From Mycolicibacterium sp. CBMA 234 (GTDB lineage Bacteria; Actinomycetota; Actinomycetes; Mycobacteriales; Mycobacteriaceae), in contig NZ_MPKW01000001.1 in the NCBI RefSeq assembly GCF_009729415.1, positions 372,001-436,000 of the forward strand: 64,000 nt of DNA, written 5' to 3'. Under the pieces are notes generated by a model, which worked only from the letters and a program-made list of their open reading frames with translations, was not told where the DNA came from and did no database searches. The stretch's first letter is position 1, and every line of letters begins with the position of its first letter. Shown here piece by piece: positions 1-9,761 of this stretch. A program made the position numbers and the translations under genes.

Positions 1-573
1 CCGCGTGCCGACGGCGGCCGCTACCACGCCGAGGATGACGACCAGAGTGAACGACGTCCAGGGAAATATCGGCGTTTCCAGCTGGCTCACAAAATTCTTC
101 GAGTTCTGCACAACACTCGGCGTCTTGGCCAAGTCCTGACCGGCCTCCAAGAGGACGCGGTCATAAGTCGGGCTGATCGAACCGGCGAAGCCAGGACTGA
201 GCGTCAGCACCGTCGCCTCGGGGTACACGTGGCCGACATCGGCCGCGATGTCGCGCAGCGGGGTATCAATGCCCGGACTCGTCGGCAGCACCACGATCTT
301 GAGGTCGATGCCCTTGGCCTGCGCATCGGCGACCACCTGCCGCAAGCCGGCGGCCTCACCGGCCTGCTCCGCGGCCAGCTTCGCCTCCTGCGGCGTGGCC
401 GGCGGCTTCGCTGGCGCAACGCCCGGCGCGCTCACGCCACCGTCACGCACCTGTGCGATCACCGTCCCCATGCAAACGTCCACGGGGGTCTTGGCCGGGT
501 CCTGCCCGACGGTGGCGCAAACGTCCGGCGGAATGAATGCCGGTAGGAAAGGCATCGCCGCAAAAGTTGTCAC
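1..573 (-). CDS. Rv1476-family membrane protein (DUF6676), 3' end cut by window
   Basis: This frame was read directly on the minus strand. It runs open from a GTG at 573 to base 1 with no stop (191 codons), so the last residues are missing. The protein has two early cysteines (PPDVC and VDVC), an Ala/Pro linker (PAKPPATPQ), a soluble domain with the motif KIVVLPTSPGID, and a C-terminal membrane helix (FTLVVILGVVAAA). Size, topology and position divergent from aconitase match M. tuberculosis Rv1476, whose function is unknown. A TACCGT hexamer at 586-581 lies seven bases before the GTG, which suggests a leaderless or nearly leaderless start. An ATG at 555 is the alternative start. Confidence 0.75.
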   Translation of the reverse strand, partial: MTTFAAMPFLPAFIPPDVCATVGQDPAKTPVDVCMGTVIAQVRDGGVSAPGVAPAKPPATPQEAKLAAEQAGEAAGLRQVVADAQAKGIDLKIVVLPTSPGIDTPLRDIAADVGHVYPEATVLTLSPGFAGSISPTYDRVLLEAGQDLAKTPSVVQNSKNFVSQLETPIFPWTSFTLVVILGVVAAAVGTR

Positions 574-659
574 GGGGCAAACGGTACTGGAATTTCGGCG
601 AACTCCCTGACGGCGCACCCACAACCCGACAAGACTGTAGGCACCCCCTGGTCGCCTCA

Positions 660-675
660 TAGGACAAGCGTACTG
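660..675 (+). promoter_or_regulatory. AcnR-type operator overlapping the acnA -10 region
   Basis: The 16 bases TAGGACAAGCGTACTG match the AcnR consensus described for corynebacteria and mycobacteria (CAGNAC-NNNC-GTACTG) at every defined position except the first. A TACTGT hexamer at 671-676 has the mycobacterial -10 form TANNNT and overlaps the right half-site. A bound TetR-type repressor would therefore block RNA polymerase. The gene for such a repressor lies directly downstream of acnA. The match was made by eye. Confidence 0.7.
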
Positions 676-723
676 TTAGGGTTGCAACGCGCCGCTGACA
701 CAGCCCGTCGCGGCGAGATCTAG

Positions 724-3561
<2,838 letters not shown>

Positions 3562-3579
3562 TCCGAATATCTGCTGACT

Positions 3580-3609
3580 CGGTTGGGCGGCCTTCGGGCC
3601 GCCCAACCG
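3580..3609 (+). terminator. TTCG-capped hairpin between acnA and acnR
   Basis: A 13-bp perfect stem (C3580-C3592 with G3597-G3609, core GGTTGGGCGGCC) closes a TTCG tetraloop 18 bases after the acnA stop. There is no T-tract, and the next gene starts 19 bases later. It may be an intrinsic terminator of the T-less mycobacterial type, or a processing or attenuation element that lets acnR be expressed below acnA. Confidence 0.6.
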
Positions 3610-3628
3610 GTCACCAGTAGGAGTCCGG

Positions 3629-4195
3629 GTGCCCAAAGTAAGCGACGACCACCTCGCCGCCCGTCGAGCGCAGATCCTCGACGGAGCTCGACGCTGTTTT
3701 TCCGAGTTCGGGTACGAGGGTGCGACCGTCCGGCTTCTCGAAGAAGCCACCGCGATGTCGCGCGGAGCGATCTTCCATCACTTCCGTGACAAGGACGCGT
3801 TGTTCTTCGCGCTCGCCGAAGAAGACGGCGAGCGGATGGCGCAGACCGTCGAAAAAGACGGGCTGGTCCAGGTGATGCGCAACATGCTCGCCAAGCCGGA
3901 CCACTACCAGTGGATGGGCACGCGGCTGGAAATCGCCCGACGGCTGCGGACCGACGCCGAGTTCCGCACCGAGTGGCAGCAGCGCTACGAGGAACTCAAC
4001 CAAGCCACCATCGCTCGACTGGAGCGAAAGAAAGCAGCCGGGACGTTGCGTGACGACGTGCCCACCGAAGTGCTGCACATTTACCTTGACCTGGTGCTCG
4101 ACGGCCTCATTGCGCGCCTCGCCTCAGGTCAGACGGGCGAAGATCTGACCGCCGTGCTCGACATCGTCGAGGCGTCGGTGCGCCGCAAACCATAG
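3629..4195 (+). CDS. acnR: TetR-family aconitase repressor
   Basis: This is a 188-residue TetR-family regulator. The N-terminal helix-turn-helix covers about residues 15-60 and includes FGYEGATVRLLEEAT and the family signature RGAIFHHFRDKDALF. The C-terminal part is the ligand and dimer domain. It is homologous to M. tuberculosis Rv1474c and Corynebacterium AcnR, which represses acn; reported effectors are citrate-type ligands. The GTG at 3629 is preceded by AGGAG at 3619-3623. Its place directly after acnA and the AcnR-like box before acnA support autoregulation of an acnA-acnR operon. Confidence 0.88.
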   Translation: MPKVSDDHLAARRAQILDGARRCFSEFGYEGATVRLLEEATAMSRGAIFHHFRDKDALFFALAEEDGERMAQTVEKDGLVQVMRNMLAKPDHYQWMGTRLEIARRLRTDAEFRTEWQQRYEELNQATIARLERKKAAGTLRDDVPTEVLHIYLDLVLDGLIARLASGQTGEDLTAVLDIVEASVRRKP

Positions 4196-4219
4196 GTTGC
4201 GGCGCACCGATCGCCATAG

Positions 4220-5200
4220 CTAGCGGTTCGCGCTCATCACCGACAGCAGTTCGTAGCCGACGTGTGCGGCCGCGATACCGGTCATCTCGGCATGGTCGTA
4301 GGCCGGTGACACCTCAACGATGTCGGCGCCGACGATATTCAGGCCGGTCAGCGAACGCAGCGAGTGCAGCAGTTCACGCGAGGTCAGGCCGCCGGCCTCC
4401 GGCGTGCCCGTTCCGGGTGCGTGCGCCGGGTCGAGCACATCGATATCCACCGAGACGTAGACCGGACCACCGGCCAGCCGCTTCACCATGCGCTCGCGCA
4501 CGCTGGCCAGGCCGTCGACCTGGTAGTCGTCCGACCGGATCACCTGGAAGCCGAGAATCTCGTCGTCCTCGAGGTCTTTCTTGCTGTACAGCGGACCACG
4601 GATGCCCATGTGCAGCGAGCGTTCCATGTCGATCAGGCCCTCTTCACTGGCCCGGCGGAACGGGGTGCCGTGCGTGTAGGCCGCGCCGAAGTAGGTGTCC
4701 CAGGTGTCGAGGTGGGCGTCGAAGTGCAACACGGCGATCGGGCCGTGGTCGCGGTGCAGTGAGCGCAGGATCGGCAGCGCGATCGTGTGGTCGCCACCGA
4801 GGGTCAGGACGGCGCTGCCATCCTTGCGCAGCGCGGTGACCTCGCTGTCGATGGTCTCGATGGCCTCGTTGATGTTGAACGGGTTCACCCCGATGTCACC
4901 GGCATCGGCCACCTGCTGGTTGGCGAACGGGGATACGTCGAGCGCCTGGTTGTAGGGCCGCAGCAGCTTCGAGGCAGCCCGGATGTGGCCGGGGCCGAAG
5001 CGCGCACCCGGACGGTAGGACACGCCCGTGTCGAACGGGACGCCGAGGATCGTGACGTCCGGCGAGGACACCTGGTCCAGGCGCGGGACGCGCGCAAACG
5101 TCGCCGGCTCGGCGTAGCGCGGGAAGCGACTCGCATCGACCTGCCCGACGATCTCGCGGCCGTCAGGTGCAGTGGTCTTGATGTACCGGTCGAAGCTCAT
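4220..5200 (-). CDS. Ureohydrolase, probable guanidinobutyrase (agmatinase family)
   Basis: This 326-residue arginase-superfamily enzyme hydrolyses a guanidino substrate to urea and an amine using two Mn ions. The metal ligands are all present: His138 (GGDHT), Asp161/His163/Asp165 (DAHLD), and Asp252/Asp254 (DIDVLDPA). Sequence alone would usually be labelled agmatinase (speB). The nearby flavin monooxygenase and nitrilase-family amidase, together with the absence of an arginine decarboxylase, make 4-guanidinobutyrate the likelier substrate, giving 4-aminobutyrate and urea. That assignment is an inference from context. It is divergent from the XRE-cupin gene at 5289, with candidate operators between them. 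Confidence 0.85.
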   Translation of the reverse strand: MSFDRYIKTTAPDGREIVGQVDASRFPRYAEPATFARVPRLDQVSSPDVTILGVPFDTGVSYRPGARFGPGHIRAASKLLRPYNQALDVSPFANQQVADAGDIGVNPFNINEAIETIDSEVTALRKDGSAVLTLGGDHTIALPILRSLHRDHGPIAVLHFDAHLDTWDTYFGAAYTHGTPFRRASEEGLIDMERSLHMGIRGPLYSKKDLEDDEILGFQVIRSDDYQVDGLASVRERMVKRLAGGPVYVSVDIDVLDPAHAPGTGTPEAGGLTSRELLHSLRSLTGLNIVGADIVEVSPAYDHAEMTGIAAAHVGYELLSVMSANR

Positions 5201-5236
5201 CGGTTCTCCAAAGTCGTGGCGTGTGGCTTGGGTCTC

Positions 5237-5286
5237 ATTGTTTCCCGCAGTAGAATTATTGTCAACCTTTGTTTCCTAGGAGGAAA
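5237..5286. promoter_or_regulatory. Candidate operators between ureohydrolase and XRE-cupin genes
   Basis: Bases 5261-5280 (GTCAACCTTTGTTTCCTAGG) match 7413-7432 upstream of the permease genes at 17 of 20 positions, including a 12-base identical run. A further ATTGTTTCC half-site lies at 5237-5245. The 3' end, TTTCCT-AGG-AGGAAA (5272-5286), is an inverted repeat that contains the ribosome binding site of the regulator gene, so occupancy here would favour autoregulation. The likely binder is the XRE-cupin protein at 5289; this is inferred. Confidence 0.55.
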
Positions 5287-5288
5287 AC

Positions 5289-5897
5289 GTGGGCGGTTCC
5301 CCGGCAACGCAACTGGCAATCGCCGCGCGTTTGAAGGCGGCGCGCAGCGCCAAGCGCATGACGCTGGATGAGCTCGCCGCGGCCAGCGGCGTGACCAAGG
5401 GCTACCTGTCGAAGGTCGAACGCGGCCAATCCAATGCGTCCGTTGCCGCGCTCATCCGCATCTGCGAGGCGCTCGAATTGCAGGTCGGCTCGCTATTCGA
5501 CGAGACGCCGGTTGGCGAAGTGGTCCGCGCCGGCGAGTACCCGCCCATCGAATTCGGCGGGACACAGATGGACGAGTTCCAGCTGACCCCGAGCAATGAA
5601 CGGCGCTTCCAGGTGCTGATGAGCGATATCGCGCCGGGCGGCGGCAGTGGGACCGACACCTACTCCCTGCCTGCCGAGGTGGAGTTCGCGATCGTCCTCG
5701 AGGGCCGGCTCCACATCGATTTCATCGAAGGCAACGGCAGCCGCGTCACGCTCGACAAGGGCGACGCGGTGACCTTCGACGCGGACCGTCCACACGCCTT
5801 CCACGCCGATGCACAGTCCGGCGCGAAAGTGTTGTGGGTGCTGACGCCGGCCCTTGCACACCGCCGCCTGGCCGAGGCGGGCGAACCCGCCGAATAG
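5289..5897 (+). CDS. XRE-cupin transcriptional regulator (PuuR type)
   Basis: This 202-residue regulator has an N-terminal XRE helix-turn-helix at about residues 9-62 (MTLDELAAASGVTKGYLSKVE) and a C-terminal cupin_2 barrel at about residues 110-190 (EVEFAIVLEGRLHIDF, then FDADRPHAFHAD). The same architecture is found in PuuR and other regulators of amine or amino acid catabolism, where the cupin senses the substrate. The GTG at 5289 has a strong AGGAGG site. The gene sits inside the arginine/guanidino locus and is divergent from the ureohydrolase. It probably controls both flanking intergenic regions. Confidence 0.85.
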   Translation: MGGSPATQLAIAARLKAARSAKRMTLDELAAASGVTKGYLSKVERGQSNASVAALIRICEALELQVGSLFDETPVGEVVRAGEYPPIEFGGTQMDEFQLTPSNERRFQVLMSDIAPGGGSGTDTYSLPAEVEFAIVLEGRLHIDFIEGNGSRVTLDKGDAVTFDADRPHAFHADAQSGAKVLWVLTPALAHRRLAEAGEPAE

Positions 5898-5919
5898 CCG
5901 GCCTGATACCCGGCTGCCA

Positions 5920-5964
5920 CTAGGCGGCGCTCAGCGTAGCCGAGACCGCTAGGCGGCGCTCAGC
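5920..5964. repeat. 16-bp direct repeat, period 29, at the permease 3' end
   Basis: The 16 bases CTAGGCGGCGCTCAGC occur at 5920-5935 and again at 5949-5964. The second copy holds the stop codon and last codons (LSAA) of the NCS1 permease. The first copy lies just downstream, so the gene's last codons and stop appear duplicated, as expected from slippage or a small tandem duplication. Confidence 0.8.
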
Positions 5965-7352
5965 TCCTCACGGCTCCGTTCGATGGCGACATGCTCGTCA
6001 CGCAGATCAACACCGCGGGTCAGGAGGTAGTACGCCAGGCCGGATACCGCCAGCCCGACGATGAACGAGATATCCACTCCCCCAAGCATTATGGCGATGG
6101 AACCTTCGAAGAAGGTCAGCGACACGAACGGCACCATCGACGCCATGCCCAGGAAGTACGCCGTCAACCCGCGCCACGACCAGCGGCCATAGATGCCTTC
6201 CGGCCGGAAGATGTCCACGATCGAGTAGTGCCCGTGCCGGACGAAGTAGAAGTCGACCAGGTTGACCGCAGTCCACGGAATCAGGAAGTACAGCATGAGC
6301 AGCACGAAGGTGTTGAACGACTCGAGATAGCCCTCGGGCAGCGACAACGCGACGATGAAGGCAATGAATGAGGTGACGGCAATGCCAATCACCCGCAGCC
6401 GAATGGTGGGCGTGATCGGACGGAAGGCGTCGAGGGCACTCATGCTGGTCAGGCTGGCGCCGTAGGCGTTGACCGACATGATGGTCACCAGCGCAATGGA
6501 CGACACCACGACGGTGAACGTGCCGAAGCCGGGCAGCAATTGGTTACCGACAGCCCGGATCGACGCAATCGCGTCCGGCGTGGGCAGCGCCGATGCCAGC
6601 ACCGCGCCGAACGACATCAGCCACACCGACGAGCCGGCGGCGCCCAGGTAGGTCCACCAGATGACCCGCTTCGCCGAGGTGTTCTCCGGCAGGTACCGCG
6701 AATAGTCGGACACGTACACCGCATACGAAATCTGGTAGCCGGCTGCCGCCGCGAACTGCATCAAGAACACCGTCAGGGAGAACTTGCCGCCATCAGGGAT
6801 GGCCGCGCCCAGATGCAGCGTCGACAGGGCGTACACGGTGAGGATGCCGAACACGACGATCAGTAGATACGTGAGCCACCGCTGCACGACCATCATCAGG
6901 TCGAAGCCGACGACGGCGATGACGATGGCAGCCACCATCAGGCCGAGGTACCAGATCCAGTTCGGGCCTGCGAAGACCGTCTTGAAGCCCGAGGTGGCGA
7001 GAATCGTGTTGAAGACGTTGAAGCCGATGTAGACGAAGATGACCGCAATGAACGGGACCAGGGCACCGCGCGAACCGAATTGGGCGCGAGACTGAATCAT
7101 CTGCGGCAGGCCCATGGTGGGCCCCTGGTTGGCGTGGAAACACATGAAGAGGGTTCCGAAGCACGCGCCCGCGACCGCGGCCAGCACCGACCACCCCGCC
7201 GACAGGCCGTTGGCCGGCCCCAGGAAGCCGGTGACCATGGTGGTCAACACGAAGTTCCCGGTGAACCAGAACGGCGCCTGGTGGTGCACCTTGCCCTTGC
7301 GTTCCTGGGTTGGGATCCAGTCGATGGACCGGGTCTCGATTGCGCCTGCCAT
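5949..7352 (-). CDS. NCS1-family permease (cytosine/purine/allantoin type)
   Basis: This 467-residue protein has about 12 membrane segments and the layout of the nucleobase:cation symporter-1 family, with an N-terminal QERKGKVHHQAPFWFTGN segment before helix 1 and the GLPQMIQSRAQFG loop between helices 2 and 3. Family members import cytosine, purines, allantoin, hydantoins or pyridoxine. Here it is embedded in a guanidino-compound catabolic locus, so it may take up arginine-derived or guanidino substrates; the substrate cannot be read from sequence. An AAGGGGATGCC segment precedes the ATG at 7352. It is divergent from the APC permease, with a palindromic operator candidate between them. Confidence 0.85.
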   Translation of the reverse strand: MAGAIETRSIDWIPTQERKGKVHHQAPFWFTGNFVLTTMVTGFLGPANGLSAGWSVLAAVAGACFGTLFMCFHANQGPTMGLPQMIQSRAQFGSRGALVPFIAVIFVYIGFNVFNTILATSGFKTVFAGPNWIWYLGLMVAAIVIAVVGFDLMMVVQRWLTYLLIVVFGILTVYALSTLHLGAAIPDGGKFSLTVFLMQFAAAAGYQISYAVYVSDYSRYLPENTSAKRVIWWTYLGAAGSSVWLMSFGAVLASALPTPDAIASIRAVGNQLLPGFGTFTVVVSSIALVTIMSVNAYGASLTSMSALDAFRPITPTIRLRVIGIAVTSFIAFIVALSLPEGYLESFNTFVLLMLYFLIPWTAVNLVDFYFVRHGHYSIVDIFRPEGIYGRWSWRGLTAYFLGMASMVPFVSLTFFEGSIAIMLGGVDISFIVGLAVSGLAYYLLTRGVDLRDEHVAIERSREELSAA

Positions 7353-7412
7353 GGCATCCCCTTTGATGTGGCTCAGATCACTGGTTTCAGATTAGGCACC
7401 AGTGTCGCTAAA

Positions 7413-7432
7413 GGCAACAATTGTTTCCTAGG
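7413..7432. promoter_or_regulatory. Palindromic operator candidate between the two permease genes
   Basis: GGCAACAATTGTTTCC (7413-7428) is a 16-bp inverted repeat with one mismatched pair, followed by TAGG. The 20-base segment matches 5261-5280 at 17 positions. It lies 61 bases upstream of the NCS1 start and 136 bases upstream of the APC start. A TTGACA hexamer at 7445-7450 could be a -35 element towards the APC gene, but I could not find a convincing -10. The rest of 7353-7568 shows no gene. Confidence 0.6.
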
Positions 7433-7568
7433 TCACTCCGTGTGTTGACATCAGGGAGTGACGTACCGCACTCTGTAACGCGAGTCACAAATCTTGTGGC
7501 GCGCCCTCCTCTCCACGGAGCTTCTCTTGGCCATCATCCAGGCCCCCCGGCCGGGCATTCTGCGCGCC

Positions 7569-8966
7569 ATGAGCGCGCAAAAATCGGTTGACGACATCGT
7601 TGCGGCAAACGAAACCGCCGACGGCCCCCACCTCAAACGGTCGATGGGATTCATCCATCTGACCGCGCTGTCCATCGGCGCGACGCTCGGCACCGGAATC
7701 TTCGTCATCCTCGGCGCGGCCGTCCCCAAGGCCGGCCCCGCCGTCCTGCTGTCCTTCATCCTCGCCGCCGTCACCGCGCTGTTCTCGGCACTGTCCTACG
7801 CCGAGCTCGCGGGCACCATCCCCGTCTCCGGCAGCTCGTACTCCTACGCCTACGCCACCATGGGTGAGTTCTGGGCCTGGGTGTGCGGCTGGTGCCTGAT
7901 GCTCGAATACGGCGTGTCCGTCGCGGCCGTCGCCGTCGGCTGGGGCGGATACATCAACACCCTGCTGCACCAACTGTTCGGCATCGAACTCCCCGCCGCC
8001 ATCACCGGTGCGCCCGGCGAAGGCGGTGTCATCAACCTGCCTGCGATCGCGATCGTCGTCCTCGCCTCCATCCTGTTGCTCAGGGGCGCATCCGAATCCG
8101 CGGTCGTCAACACCGCGATGGTGATCCTGAAGTGCATCGTGCTGGTCTTCTTCTGTGCGGTCGCCTTCACCGCGTTCAAGGCCGGCAACCTCACACCGTT
8201 CATGCCGCTCGGTTTCATGGGTGTCTCTGCCGCCGCATCCCAGGTGTTCTTCTCCTACATCGGCTTCGACGCGGCATCCACTGCAGGCAACGAAGCCAAG
8301 AACCCGAGGCGCGACCTGCCGCGCGCCATCATGGCCTCCCTGGTGATCGTCACCGTGCTCTACCTTGCCGTGGCGCTGGCCGCGCTCGGTGCCATGAGCT
8401 GGACGAAGTTCAGCGCCGATGAAGGCGCCACCCTCGCCGTCGCGCTCAGCGGAATCACCACCAGCAACGTGCCGGCCATCATCCTGTCGATCGGCGCCGT
8501 CATCGCCATTGCCAGTGTCGTGCTCGCCGTCCAATACGGACAGACGCGCATCCTCTACACCATGGCCGTCGACGGGCTGGTGCCCGCACTGTTCGCGAAG
8601 GTCAGCCCGAGGACCTTCGTGCCGACGTGGAACATCGTCATCTGCGGCGTCATCGTCTCGCTGTTGGCCGGGTTCGTCTCACTGGGCGAGCTGGCCAACG
8701 CCACCTCGATCGGCTGCCTTTTCGCCTTCGCGCTGGTCAACATCGCCGTCATCATTCTGCGCCGCACGCGCCCCGACCTCGACCGCACGTTCCGGCTGCG
8801 GCTGTTCCCGGTCGCGCCGGTGTTGGGCTTCCTCTTCTGCTGCTACTTGATGTGGGCGCTGCCCATCGCGACGTGGATCGCGTTCGGCATCTGGGGCGCC
8901 GTCGGCCTCGCGGTGTACTTCGGCTACAGCATCAGAAAGTCCAAGCTGCGAGTGGAAGCTGCGTAG
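7569..8966 (+). CDS. APC-superfamily amino acid permease
   Basis: This membrane transporter has 465 residues and about 12 helices. The first helix carries the APC signature GATLGTGIFVILG, and helix 8 and later segments (YTMAVDGLVPALFAKVSPRTFVPT) match cationic or basic amino acid permeases. I chose the ATG at 7569 because the frame upstream to a TTG at 7494 gives an unlikely leader. The stop TAG at 8964-8966 is immediately followed by the amidase ATG, so the two are an operon. Given the downstream enzymes, arginine or a related guanidino compound is the likely cargo; this is inferred. Confidence 0.85.
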   Translation: MSAQKSVDDIVAANETADGPHLKRSMGFIHLTALSIGATLGTGIFVILGAAVPKAGPAVLLSFILAAVTALFSALSYAELAGTIPVSGSSYSYAYATMGEFWAWVCGWCLMLEYGVSVAAVAVGWGGYINTLLHQLFGIELPAAITGAPGEGGVINLPAIAIVVLASILLLRGASESAVVNTAMVILKCIVLVFFCAVAFTAFKAGNLTPFMPLGFMGVSAAASQVFFSYIGFDAASTAGNEAKNPRRDLPRAIMASLVIVTVLYLAVALAALGAMSWTKFSADEGATLAVALSGITTSNVPAIILSIGAVIAIASVVLAVQYGQTRILYTMAVDGLVPALFAKVSPRTFVPTWNIVICGVIVSLLAGFVSLGELANATSIGCLFAFALVNIAVIILRRTRPDLDRTFRLRLFPVAPVLGFLFCCYLMWALPIATWIAFGIWGAVGLAVYFGYSIRKSKLRVEAA

Positions 8967-9761
8967 ATGATCACCGTCGGCATGTTCCAAGGGCCCGGGG
9001 AATCCGGGACCGTCGCCGAAAATCTCTCAGCCATTGCGTCGGCGGCCCGCCAGGCCGCCGACGCCGGCTGCCACATCGTCGTCACCCCGGAGATGTCCGT
9101 CACCGGCTACAACATCGGGGCAGCGGTCGCCGAACGCGCCGAACCGGCCGACGGCACGATCTTCCAGGCTGTGCGCGAGATCGCCCGCCACACCGGAATC
9201 GCCATCGTCTATGGGTATGCGGAGATTGCTCCCGGCAAGCCCTACAACAGCGTGCAGGTGGTCGACACCACCGGCCAATCCCTGGCGAACTATCGCAAGA
9301 CCCACCTCTATGGCTTCGACCGGGACCTGTTCACCCCCGGCGAGCAGTGGATCACGCAGTTCGAGCTCGACGGCGTCACCTGCGGACTGTTGATCTGCTA
9401 CGACATCGAATTCCCAGAGAACGCCCGGGCCCACGCCGACGCGGGGACCCAATGGCTCGTCGTCCCCACCGGGCTCATGGAGCCGTGGAGCTTCGTGGCG
9501 ACGCACATCGTGCCCGCCCGCGCCTACGAAAGCCAGCTCTTCCTGTCGTACGTCAACCGCACGGGCGTCGAGAACGGCCTCGAATACTGCGGTCTGAGCT
9601 GCACCATCGCGCCCGACACGACCGAACTGAGTCGCGGTGGTAAAGCCGAGCAACTGCTCATCACCCACATCGATCCGGCCGCGGTAGCCGTGTCCCGCGC
9701 CATCAACACCCATCTCAGCGATCGCCGCCGAGATCTGTACCAGGAGAACCAGACTCGATGA
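8967..9761 (+). CDS. Nitrilase-family amidase, probable 4-guanidinobutyramidase
   Basis: This 264-residue carbon-nitrogen hydrolase has the complete Glu-Lys-Cys triad: Glu42 (TPEMSVTGYN), Lys111 (YRKTHLYGFD) and Cys144 (LICYDIEFPE). The family cleaves amides or nitriles. In the arginine and lysine monooxygenase routes a member of this family hydrolyses the omega-guanidino or omega-amino amide released by the monooxygenase. It abuts the APC permease (TAGATG) and overlaps the monooxygenase start by four bases, so the three are co-translated. The assignment to 4-guanidinobutyramide is inferred from the ureohydrolase in the same locus; 5-aminovaleramide is the alternative. Confidence 0.85.
   Translation: MITVGMFQGPGESGTVAENLSAIASAARQAADAGCHIVVTPEMSVTGYNIGAAVAERAEPADGTIFQAVREIARHTGIAIVYGYAEIAPGKPYNSVQVVDTTGQSLANYRKTHLYGFDRDLFTPGEQWITQFELDGVTCGLLICYDIEFPENARAHADAGTQWLVVPTGLMEPWSFVATHIVPARAYESQLFLSYVNRTGVENGLEYCGLSCTIAPDTTELSRGGKAEQLLITHIDPAAVAVSRAINTHLSDRRRDLYQENQTR

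Noticed and set aside
7494..7568. N-terminal extension of the APC permease from a TTG codon
   Set aside because: The extra 25 residues do not resemble a permease N-terminus and there is no ribosome binding site; ATG at 7569 is preferred.
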